The translations under genes were made by a program, and so were the position numbers. The notes below the pieces were generated by a model. The model searched no databases. It worked only from the letters and a program-made list of their open reading frames with translations, and was not told the DNA's origin. 64,000 bases of DNA. It comes from an uncultured Planctomycetaceae bacterium (GTDB lineage: Bacteria; Planctomycetota; Planctomycetia; Planctomycetales; Planctomycetaceae). The DNA is taken from assembly GCA_943787265.1 (NCBI GenBank), contig CALSLT010000001.1, positions 1-64,000 of the forward strand, written 5' to 3'. Every line of letters starts with the position of its first letter. Positions within the stretch are counted from its first letter, which is position 1. Of the stretch, positions 45,620-55,239 are shown one piece after another.

Positions 45620-48600
45620 CTACCGAAACTGGACGAGGCCTTTGGATTCTGCGTGGCCGTCGACGGCTGACTTTGGCCAGGCTTGCCAGCCCTTCGCGGG
45701 GATTGTTCGGACGATGGAGACGGCCCAGGCGGATTGGCGTTTGGGGGCGGTCGGGCCGAGGGCGTTGAAGGGGATGGCCATTTCGATACGCCAGCGGGTT
45801 GGTTCTGACTCGACGTGGACCCACATTTCCGGGTTCCAGGTGGTGTCTTCCCAGCAGGATTCTCGCACCTGGCCGCGTTCGTCGACTTCGATTTCGTAGG
45901 CGGTTGAGTAGTCGCGGTCGGTGTCGAGGGAGATTTTCAGGCGGTCAAAGCCGGACAGGTCGGCGTCGTGGGTGCGGCCTTCGAACTGGACGGTTGGCTG
46001 GGTATTGGACTTTGAAGTTGTGAACTGGTTCTCAGCCCCCCTCACCCTAACCCTCTCCCCCTGAAGGGGGAGAGGGGACTTGTTCCGGTCGACCAGCGAA
46101 CGGCTAGTAGCACGTGGCAGTGTCGCCGCGACGTAGAGAAACTGGTCGTCGTGAGCCAGCATGACCGATGGGTAGGCGGCCTTGTTTTCGATGATGGGAT
46201 CTGCGTTTGATTGTTGAGAGGAACCGTCGCCGGGTGAGAGCAGAATCTCACGTGCTTCGGCCCAGCATTCGTCGCCGAGGACACCGTCGAGATGGGGACG
46301 GACGGTTGCCCACGTGCAATAGCCCAGATTCTTCGGCATCTCGTCGACAGGTTGGGTGACCCAGAGTTCGGCGGACGCTCGCAGACCAATCAGGTCGGAA
46401 GGGTCAGCGCTGACGTGCTTGCGAAGCAGCGTTTCGGAAATCCGGGCATGACCTTCCCGACGAACTACTGAAGCCAGCGGCCAGGTCACGGCTGGGGCGG
46501 GGTAAACTTCCGGCAGCCGATGTCGAATCAGTCGTCCCATCCGAATGGCCTGCTGCCGCCAGTACGCCTGTGTTTCCGATCGCCACTTAAGCGAACCCTG
46601 TGATGGCATGTGCCGAACAGTTTCCAGATCAGCCAGTGGGTCGGCCGACAATTCTCTGGCAGTTTTCAGTGGATCACTTTGCACTTGATGAGTCGCATCC
46701 AGCATTCGCTGAACCCGTCCGTAGATCATAGAACGGCTGGTCTGTTGAACGCTGGCCGTCAACTGAACGCCGCGACTGCGGTGCCAGGCCATTTCGCTGC
46801 TGCTCCACAGGTGGAGCAGCCACAGCATCGCTTCGGCGGCGACTGGTTCGTTCGGGTATCGATCGATCAGTTCGATGAATGTCGCCTCGGCAAGATCCCA
46901 CTGCGAACGGCGACGGTAGTCGCTGGCCAGGTGAGCGATCTGCAACGCGGCCTGGCGAGCCGGCATGCCTCGCACGACAGTCCGCAACTCAGCCAAAAGC
47001 TGTGATGACTTCTGGGTGTCGATGGCGTATTTCTCCGAGATGCCACGGAAGTTCCGTTGCCTGATCGCGAGTTCTTTCTGCGTCTCAAGCTGCCCTTCGA
47101 TGACCGGAAGCTGAGGCCGCCTCGCGTCTGAGTTCGGAGACAGAGTAATCCCCGCCCAGAAGTTTCGATGCGAAACCAGTGTGAAACGGCTTTCGTCAGT
47201 TTCGATCGGGATGAACGATTCCGGTTGTGGCGCGTGCTCGATCGCGGTCATCAGTCTTGCTCGACCGGACGACGCTGCGGCTTCGACGGTTGTTCCCAGC
47301 CGAGGCAGCAAATCGTACGGATCGATCGTCATACCCGCTCGCGTTTCCGAGGACGTCCGGGCGAATACTCGCTTCACTTTCCACGCGTTAAGACGAGCGT
47401 ACTCCTGATGCTCGATGAAACTGGTCGAGTCGGCGGCTTCGGCGACGGCTCGCTTGACGGCGTCGAGGATCAGCTTGGCCGCGGCATCGTCATCTGTCGG
47501 TTCTTCAACGACGACAACGCTCGGTCGCCAGGTTCGGATGGCGGCAACAAGATTCGAGACGACCACTTCGACCAGCTTGCCTTCCGTATGCTTCTGCCAT
47601 TCGGCAGTCAGCAGATCGATGCTGGTGTCGACTTCCGGCAGAGCGATCGGCAGCCGCCAGCCTAGTCCCGCTCCTGAACCACCGACTGTCGTGACTGCAT
47701 CGTGCATTTGTCGTTCGAGGCTGAGGTCCGTTTCCGCAGCGGCGTCGCGTCTTGGGACAACGATGGCGACCGATCGGAAACCTTCGTCGCCGCCCTGCTT
47801 GGCCAGCATGCCGAACGGGATTTTTTCCGGGCGAGTGTGAATGGCAAGAATCGCGGCGCGACGACGTCCGGCTCGGCAAACAGTCCATGAACTGCCACCG
47901 TCGGTCGTGCGAAGAATCGTGCCGAACGCTCCGACTGCGAAGCCAGTTTCTTCCGTGCTGAAATTCAAAGCGTGAATTGGTGCCGAATGTCCCGTCGCCT
48001 GACGAGTCCACTCCGTGCCGCCGTCGCGCGAGTGCCACACGCAGCCGCCCGGATTTCCGGCCACCCAGACTTTGTCGTTCACCGCAGACACGGCGGAAAA
48101 GTCGACGAAACGTGACAGCTCAGGCGGGAACGAAGCGTTTAACGCTTCCCAGGACACGCCACCGTTTGACGATGACAGAACCGTTGCTCCATCACCAACC
48201 GCCCATGCCGTGAGGCCATCGGCTGAGTCGACTGCTCGGATTCCACGTAAGCTCGAAGCGTCCAAACGAGGCGGTGCGACATTCGTGCCAGCAACAAGCG
48301 AAACTCTGCCTCGAGGCCCGGCGACAATTCCATCGTTCAATTCAGTAAACGCTGCGTCGTGCCAGCCGGCCGTTCGCTTGCCGGGAGCCGGCTGCCAGGT
48401 TTCACCGCCGTCCTGAGTGGTCAGTACTCCGGTCGGGAAGTCGGGTGTTGCCTCACCCACGGCCACGCCCTCGTCTGGCCCGAAGAAGCGAACATGGTTC
48501 AGCGGCGGCAGGACCTGACCTTCGCCGAGCATCAACCACGACTTGCCGCCGTCGGTCGTTTTCAGAATGACTCCGTAGCCGGAACGGGTGTATGGACGCG

Positions 48601-48940
48601 TGCCTCGACCGGCCAGCCAGGCAATCTGACTCGTTCCAACTTGTCCGCCGTCGACGCGTTTCGACAGGAAGCACGCGCTGCGCAGCGAGACATCAGCAGG
48701 AACCTGCAGGAGGCTCCACGACTCGCCGCCGTCCGACGTGCGCCACACCGTGCCATGATCACCGACCGCCCACGCGACTTTCTTCCCCAGAACTTCGACC
48801 GCGTGCAAAGCCGCGTCGTCCTTCCACGGGTGAATTCGAGTCTGCCGATTGAGCGTGAATTGGTCATTCTGAGCACTCACTGGCCGTACAAAAACGGCAG
48901 CGATGACGCACAGCGACACAGTTAAACAGGTTCGATTCAT
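45620..48940 (-). CDS. Secreted Asp-box (YCF48/BNR-like) protein with LmbE-like middle and CBM9-like C-terminus
   Basis: 1106-aa mosaic. Signal peptide 1-23. Six Asp-box motifs of the type S/T-x-D/N-G-G-x-x-W (TSDGGESW, TTDGGKSW, TQDGGETW, SSNGGVSW, SRDGGTEW, TTDGGSSW) span about 70-360, a YCF48/BNR beta-propeller. Residues about 365-540 resemble an LmbE/PIG-L deacetylase (LAIHTRPEKIPFGML, TWRPSVVVVEEP, AWKVKRVFA) but lack the AHPDD metal motif. A helical part (about 600-830) follows, then a CBM9-like carbohydrate-binding domain (about 870-1106) broken at about 950-970 by a palindromic-repeat-derived insertion. Possibly a polysaccharide-binding sensor or scaffold. Confidence 0.75.
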   Translation of the reverse strand: MNRTCLTVSLCVIAAVFVRPVSAQNDQFTLNRQTRIHPWKDDAALHAVEVLGKKVAWAVGDHGTVWRTSDGGESWSLLQVPADVSLRSACFLSKRVDGGQVGTSQIAWLAGRGTRPYTRSGYGVILKTTDGGKSWLMLGEGQVLPPLNHVRFFGPDEGVAVGEATPDFPTGVLTTQDGGETWQPAPGKRTAGWHDAAFTELNDGIVAGPRGRVSLVAGTNVAPPRLDASSLRGIRAVDSADGLTAWAVGDGATVLSSSNGGVSWEALNASFPPELSRFVDFSAVSAVNDKVWVAGNPGGCVWHSRDGGTEWTRQATGHSAPIHALNFSTEETGFAVGAFGTILRTTDGGSSWTVCRAGRRRAAILAIHTRPEKIPFGMLAKQGGDEGFRSVAIVVPRRDAAAETDLSLERQMHDAVTTVGGSGAGLGWRLPIALPEVDTSIDLLTAEWQKHTEGKLVEVVVSNLVAAIRTWRPSVVVVEEPTDDDAAAKLILDAVKRAVAEAADSTSFIEHQEYARLNAWKVKRVFARTSSETRAGMTIDPYDLLPRLGTTVEAAASSGRARLMTAIEHAPQPESFIPIETDESRFTLVSHRNFWAGITLSPNSDARRPQLPVIEGQLETQKELAIRQRNFRGISEKYAIDTQKSSQLLAELRTVVRGMPARQAALQIAHLASDYRRRSQWDLAEATFIELIDRYPNEPVAAEAMLWLLHLWSSSEMAWHRSRGVQLTASVQQTSRSMIYGRVQRMLDATHQVQSDPLKTARELSADPLADLETVRHMPSQGSLKWRSETQAYWRQQAIRMGRLIRHRLPEVYPAPAVTWPLASVVRREGHARISETLLRKHVSADPSDLIGLRASAELWVTQPVDEMPKNLGYCTWATVRPHLDGVLGDECWAEAREILLSPGDGSSQQSNADPIIENKAAYPSVMLAHDDQFLYVAATLPRATSRSLVDRNKSPLPLQGERVRVRGAENQFTTSKSNTQPTVQFEGRTHDADLSGFDRLKISLDTDRDYSTAYEIEVDERGQVRESCWEDTTWNPEMWVHVESEPTRWRIEMAIPFNALGPTAPKRQSAWAVSIVRTIPAKGWQAWPKSAVDGHAESKGLVQFR
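46031..46080 (-). repeat. Palindromic repeat inserted in frame in a coding sequence
   Basis: CCCTCTCCCCCT (46051-46062) pairs with AGGGGGAGAGGG (46065-46076) around GA. In the minus-strand reading frame it encodes SPLPLQGERVRVRG. The flanking CBM9-like domain continues on both sides without a frameshift. I recognise this palindrome type from many environmental bacterial genomes; that is recall, not a search result. Confidence 0.75.
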
Positions 48941-49105
48941 CCTTGAACTCCGATCCAGCAGACGGCAGCCAGTGCGGAGTCTAGTTGGCCAAGCGGATAT
49001 TCCCGAGACGAGTTCGGCAAGCCGGAAAGTAGGCCGTGCGGACGCCAGCCAGTAGGATCCGTGCCCCTCTTGCCTGGCATTCGCAAATCCTGAATGGAAG
49101 CCGCC

Positions 49106-50575
49106 ATGAAATCACGATTTTCGTCATTCGGAGTGATCCTCGCCCTGCTTTTCGTCACGCAGACGGCCTCTGCGGCAAAGAAGCCAAACGTCGTCTTTAT
49201 CCTGACTGACAATCACGGAGCGTGGACGCTGGGGTGCTACGGGAACAAGGACATTCGCACGCCGAACATCGACCGACTCGCTGCGGGCGGGATGCTTTTC
49301 AAACGGGCGATGAGCAGCAATCCGGTTTGCTCGCCGACTCGTGCAACTTTCCTGACCGGCCTGATGCCGTCGCAGCATGGCGTGCACTCGTTTCTCGACA
49401 ACAAGTACATGATGGGCCCTGAGGCGTATTATTCGCTCGACGAGTTCGAGACGCTGCCGGAGATTCTACACTCGGAAGGCTACGTCTGTGGCCTGAGCGG
49501 CAAGTGGCACCTCGGTGCCAACATGACTCCGCAGGACGGGTTCTCGTACTGGTCGACGATGGTTCGCGGCGGAACGTCAAGTCTCTACACCGACCCGGTC
49601 ATCCTGAACGGCAAGGTCGTCAAATCCCCGAAATACATGACGGACCTGTGGACCGACCACGCCGTCAACTTTATCGAGCAGAACAAATCCGGCGAGAAAC
49701 CGTTCTTCCTCTACCTCGCCTATAACGGACCGTACTGCCTGGGAAACCTGCTGCTTCGACCGGCGAAGAATCGGCACGCCGAATACTACGCCGACAAGAT
49801 GCTGGAGTCGTTTCCGCGCGACACCGTCCACCCGTGGCAGTACAACAACAAGGCCTACCACAACAACATCGTCAGCATGCGGCGAGTGGCTGCCGAAGTC
49901 AGCGGCGTCGACGACGGCGTCGGCACGGTGATGGACACGTTGAAGAAACACGGCCTCGACGAAAACACTGTCGTTATCTTTGCCGGCGACCAGGGATGGA
50001 TGGGAGGACAGAACGGCTTCTTCGGCATGGGCGATCACACTCGGCCGTTCGGAGCTCACGATCTGATGATGCAGGTTCCGATGATCGTCAGCCATCCGAA
50101 AACGATAGCCCCCGGCGAGACCGACATCATGGTCAGCAATACCGACTTCCTGCCGAGCATCCTGGAACACGTCGGCCTGAAATATCGCATCCCGAACGGC
50201 GAGAATCAAAAACTGTCCGGCCGAAGCTACGCACCCGTACTGCGAGGCGAATCGATCGATTGGGAAACGGCGATGTACTACGAGATGGAGGGGACTCGGT
50301 CGATCCGCACGGAAAACTGGAAGTACGTCGCGCGCCGTTCTCCGGTTGGGCCTGCAGAACTCTACGACATGGCCGCTGACCCTAACGAACGATTCAACCT
50401 GTTCGGTCAGCCGGCACACGCTGACGTGCAGAATGAGCTGGCGAAGAAACTCGGCGAATGGTTCACGGAATACGCAACGGCCGAATACGACATCTGGAAG
50501 GGCGGCCGTTCAAAAGCCCGCCGCCTGCACGCTCCGAAAGATCACCCGGATTATCGACCGCTGCGGACGAATTAA
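49106..50575 (+). CDS. Secreted sulfatase (arylsulfatase family), DNH variant
   Basis: 489 aa from ATG 49106. Signal peptide ending TASAA. The formylglycine site is CSPTR (NPVCSPTRATF, Cys near residue 72), the CxPxR class that needs the formylglycine-generating enzyme. GKWHLG and the later PFFLYLAYNGPYCLGN and DQGWMGGQNGF loops are present. The first metal site reads ILTDNHG instead of the common TDDQ form, so one Asp is replaced by Asn. Secreted; cleaves sulfate esters, probably from polysaccharide or steroid-type substrates. It starts a plus-strand run with the PSD1 and DUF1501 genes downstream. Confidence 0.9.
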   Translation: MKSRFSSFGVILALLFVTQTASAAKKPNVVFILTDNHGAWTLGCYGNKDIRTPNIDRLAAGGMLFKRAMSSNPVCSPTRATFLTGLMPSQHGVHSFLDNKYMMGPEAYYSLDEFETLPEILHSEGYVCGLSGKWHLGANMTPQDGFSYWSTMVRGGTSSLYTDPVILNGKVVKSPKYMTDLWTDHAVNFIEQNKSGEKPFFLYLAYNGPYCLGNLLLRPAKNRHAEYYADKMLESFPRDTVHPWQYNNKAYHNNIVSMRRVAAEVSGVDDGVGTVMDTLKKHGLDENTVVIFAGDQGWMGGQNGFFGMGDHTRPFGAHDLMMQVPMIVSHPKTIAPGETDIMVSNTDFLPSILEHVGLKYRIPNGENQKLSGRSYAPVLRGESIDWETAMYYEMEGTRSIRTENWKYVARRSPVGPAELYDMAADPNERFNLFGQPAHADVQNELAKKLGEWFTEYATAEYDIWKGGRSKARRLHAPKDHPDYRPLRTN

Positions 50576-50580
50576 GAACA

Positions 50581-50809
50581 CGGCGTTGGGTAGGGTATGT
50601 CGAGTGCAGCGAAGGCGTACCATCTTCCGACCAAAGCATTTTCAGAGTTCGCCTTCAGTACGGCTGTGAGCCGCGACGCGTCAGCGGCCGGGCGCCCGGG
50701 GCCTTACGGCCAACGGCTCATTGCAATCGAACTCCGAAAATGCTCTGAAAGATTCGCCGGGCCAACCATCGGCACGCCGGCGCTTCGCTTGTCGATGCCC
50801 TACGCCGAC
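50581..50809. repeat. Nested three-level inverted repeat
   Basis: Outer arms: 50591-50620 (TAGGGTATGTCGAGTGCAGC onward) and its imperfect reverse complement in 50771-50803. Middle arms: AGCATTTTCAGAGTTCG (50635-50651) and CGAACTCCGAAAATGCT (50728-50744), one mismatch. Inner arms: TGAGCCG (50667-50673) and CGGCTCA (50714-50720). The outer arm is the same family as the repeat at 8378-8468; the inner element matches the one at 55142-55206. It lies between the sulfatase and the PSD1 gene. Confidence 0.85.
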
Positions 50810-50967
50810 GGACAGAATCGAGTTCAATGATGGATGACGCAGCTTGATCTCCGGCATGTGTCTTGTGGATTCTTCACCCCGGCTTGCGGAACCGTAGACA
50901 GCAGTTCGAAATTCAACACAGCCACATTGCGGCGGAACCTTGCTGCATCGAAATCAGGAATCGTTTT

Positions 50968-53673
50968 GTGAACTCGGCACCTTTCAAATTGCTCACAATT
51001 TACCTGGCCTTTCTGTGCCTCTCCTCAAACCTGAAGGCACAGGAAAAGCTGACTCCGGAACAACTATCGTTTTTCGAAACGAAAATCCGCCCGGTTCTGA
51101 TTCGAGAATGCTACGGCTGTCATTCCAACAAGTCCGGAAATGTTCGAGGTGGACTGCGTTTGGACACAAAAGAACTGATGCTCATCGGCGGCGCGACCGG
51201 CCCAGCGATCGTGCCTGGCGACCTCGAAGAAAGCTGGCTTTACAACGCGATCACGCATCAGGATTACGTGATGCCGCCGAAGCGGAAGCTCCCACAAAAC
51301 GTCATCGATGATTTCAAAACCTGGATCGAAATGGGGGCTCCCGATCCTCGAGTGAACACGGTCACAAAGATCAATTCGAGGATCACTAAGGACGATATTC
51401 AGCAGGCCAAAGATTCTTTCTGGGCTTACCAGAAACCTGAGAAGAAAACTCCGCCGGCCGTTGAAGATGCCAGTTGGCCGCGATCGGATGTTGACCGCTT
51501 TGTACTGGCAAAACTCGAAAAGGCAGACCTGAAGCCTGCCGCGGATGCGGAAGCCTGGAAAGTGCTGCGTCGTTTAACCTTCGACCTGGTCGGGCTGCCT
51601 CCAACTCCCGAGCAGATCAACTCTTTCACGGCCGCCTGGAAACGCAGTCCCGAGCGAGCCATCACTTCAGTCGTCGATAGGCTGCTCGAAACCGATCAGT
51701 ACGGCGAACGCTGGGGACGGCACTGGCTGGACGTCGCCCGTTACGGAGAGTCAACGGGGCGAGAAGTCAACATGACGTATCCGCAGGCCTGGCGATATCG
51801 GGACTACGTCGTCGACTCGTTCAACGATGACAAGCCGTTTGATCGCTTCATCCAGGAACAGGTCGCCGGCGATCTGCTACCCGTCAAAACGGACGAGCAA
51901 TGGACCGAGAATTTGATCGCGACAACGTTCCTCGCCATCGGCTCGAAGAACCTGAATGAACAAAACCGGGTTCAATTTGCAGCCGACGTGGTAGACGAAC
52001 AAATCGACGCGACGACTCGTGTGTTTATGGGGATGTCGGTCGCGTGTGCCCGGTGCCACGATCACAAGTTCGATGCGATTCCGCAGGCCGATTACTACGC
52101 GATGGCCGGCATCTTTCAGAGCATGCAGACCTACTTCGGAAACCCTCAGTCTGAACTGGGAAGCTACTCCGGCGCTCAGGAAAAACAGTCCAGTACGCTA
52201 CTGATTCTTCCAACTGACGACGCAAACTCGTTTGACGTCACATTGACGAAAACCGAAATTCAGGAAATCAGAGATGAGATGATCTCCAAGCGGCGTGAGA
52301 TGGCTCAGTCGCGACGATCAGGGGGCAACAGCGGCGGAAACGCTCAACGAGAGCGGGCAATCTTTCAGAACTCGATGGCAAAACTGTCAGCGAAGCTGGC
52401 CTCAGTTGACGAAAATGGCAAGCCGTTAAGTTTCAGTATGGGAGTTCAGGAACGAGACGAACCATCCAACGCAAAGATTCTGGTTCGCGGCGAAATTGAT
52501 CAGCCGGCACAGACGGTCGCTCGCGGATTTCCTCAGGTCATCACCAATGGCCCGACAGGAATCAGAAGCAAATCGAGCGGAAGACTGGAACTCGCCCGTT
52601 GGATAGGCAGCGACGAAAATCCTCTCACTGCTCGAGTCATGGTCAACCGGATCTGGCAGCATTTGATCGGAAAAGGAATCGTCACCTCGACCGAGAACTT
52701 CGGCACGACCGGGCAGATGCCGAGTCATCCAGAGCTGCTCGACCATCTGGCCGTGCAATTTGTGAAGTCTGGCTGGTCAGTAAAATCAGTCATCCGCGAA
52801 ATTGTCACGTCCCGCGTTTACCGCATGTCGACGACGTTTAACGAAAGTTACCACGAGGACGATCCTGACAACGCTCTGGCCTGGCGTGCCAATCCCCGTC
52901 GGCTCGATGCGGAAGCGATTCGCGACGCTATGTTGAGCATCAGCGGAGAACTCGACCTAGAAAGACCGCGAGCGTCAGTCGTTGCTCAGGCAGGATACAC
53001 TCGCGTTCAGAACGGCCAGCTTGGATCACCCGATCGCGGAATGGGCGGAGCTAGACCAGGTGGCGGGCAGCAAGGCGATCGTTCCACAGGAAATAGTCGG
53101 CCACAGTTCAGCGGCGGAAATCAACAAGGCAACCGGCCTCAGCAGGGACGACGACGTCCTGGGCAACTTCAGCAGAACGGACAACGCCGATTCCCTGGAC
53201 GGCGTCCTGGTGGTCAAACTGGAAGCCAACGGGGTCCCGGCGGCCGCGTGCAGAACCCGCTTGATATGGAGAACGCAAAGTTCCGCAGCGTCTACCTGCC
53301 CATCGTTCGTGACGAAGAACCTCGGTCGCTGGACGTCTTCGACTTCGCCGACTCCAGCTCAATTATCGGAACACGCGAATCTTCCAACACCGCCAACCAG
53401 TCGCTCTACATGATGAACAACCCGTTCGTCATCCAACAAAGCGAAGCGTTGGCACAACGCATCAGACAATCGAGCACCAGCTCAACCGCACAAGTCCAAC
53501 AGGCTTTTCTGCTGATCTATGGACGCCCGCCGACAACCGGCGAACGAGCCGCCACGTCTGCGTTTATCCGAAACTTCGTCGCTCCAACAAGCCTCCGTGA
53601 GCGCGGCCAGGCAACGTTGTCTGCTCTCTGCCAGAGCCTCTTCGCGTCGGCCGAGTTTCGATACAGCGATTGA
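50968..53673 (+). CDS. PSD1-type protein: cytochrome-c-like + DUF1549 + DUF1553 with Gly/Gln/Arg-rich insert
   Basis: 901 aa from GTG 50968 (AGGAA upstream); the frame opens at 50863. Signal peptide ending NLKAQ. Heme motif CYGCH (about 47-51) in a PSCyt1-type domain, DUF1549 (RWGRHWLDVARYGES and CARCHDHKFDAI), DUF1553 (NRIWQHLIGKGIVTSTENFG, ANPRRLDAEAIRD). Between about residues 690 and 770 DUF1553 is interrupted by a low-complexity Gly/Gln/Arg-rich stretch (GGNQQGNRPQQGRRRPG and similar). No Ig-like domains, unlike the other two copies. DUF1501 follows 54 bp downstream, the usual pair. Exported; reaction unknown. Confidence 0.9.
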   Translation: MNSAPFKLLTIYLAFLCLSSNLKAQEKLTPEQLSFFETKIRPVLIRECYGCHSNKSGNVRGGLRLDTKELMLIGGATGPAIVPGDLEESWLYNAITHQDYVMPPKRKLPQNVIDDFKTWIEMGAPDPRVNTVTKINSRITKDDIQQAKDSFWAYQKPEKKTPPAVEDASWPRSDVDRFVLAKLEKADLKPAADAEAWKVLRRLTFDLVGLPPTPEQINSFTAAWKRSPERAITSVVDRLLETDQYGERWGRHWLDVARYGESTGREVNMTYPQAWRYRDYVVDSFNDDKPFDRFIQEQVAGDLLPVKTDEQWTENLIATTFLAIGSKNLNEQNRVQFAADVVDEQIDATTRVFMGMSVACARCHDHKFDAIPQADYYAMAGIFQSMQTYFGNPQSELGSYSGAQEKQSSTLLILPTDDANSFDVTLTKTEIQEIRDEMISKRREMAQSRRSGGNSGGNAQRERAIFQNSMAKLSAKLASVDENGKPLSFSMGVQERDEPSNAKILVRGEIDQPAQTVARGFPQVITNGPTGIRSKSSGRLELARWIGSDENPLTARVMVNRIWQHLIGKGIVTSTENFGTTGQMPSHPELLDHLAVQFVKSGWSVKSVIREIVTSRVYRMSTTFNESYHEDDPDNALAWRANPRRLDAEAIRDAMLSISGELDLERPRASVVAQAGYTRVQNGQLGSPDRGMGGARPGGGQQGDRSTGNSRPQFSGGNQQGNRPQQGRRRPGQLQQNGQRRFPGRRPGGQTGSQRGPGGRVQNPLDMENAKFRSVYLPIVRDEEPRSLDVFDFADSSSIIGTRESSNTANQSLYMMNNPFVIQQSEALAQRIRQSSTSSTAQVQQAFLLIYGRPPTTGERAATSAFIRNFVAPTSLRERGQATLSALCQSLFASAEFRYSD

Positions 53674-53727
53674 CGTCTCGCTTCGCCGACCACTTCAAAA
53701 GACAGACCAACCAACCTGGACATCACC

Positions 53728-55101
<1,374 letters not shown>

Positions 55102-55105
55102 CATT

Positions 55106-55206
55106 GTGAGCCGACGGCGCTAGCCCAATGCCACCAAAGTTGTGAGCCGTGACGCGTAAGCGGCCGGGCTTCACTCGCTGCCCGTGGCCTGACGGCACCC
55201 GGCTCG
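55106..55206. repeat. Tandem GAGCCG-type palindromic elements
   Basis: Two copies: a partial one at 55106-55125 (GTGAGCCGACGGCGCTAGCC) and a full one at 55142-55206 that begins GTGAGCCGTGACGCG and ends CCCGGCTCG, with imperfect internal pairing. The second is the same family as the inner element of the nested repeat at 50667-50720. It lies between convergent DUF1501 and DUF4838 genes. Confidence 0.7.
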
Positions 55207-55239
55207 CCTCAGTATTGATCTGGCCGAGCGACGGAACAT

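Noticed and set aside
49577-50419. 280-codon minus-strand ORF opposite the first sulfatase
   Set aside because: Antisense shadow with His/Val/Asp-rich composition and no family features.
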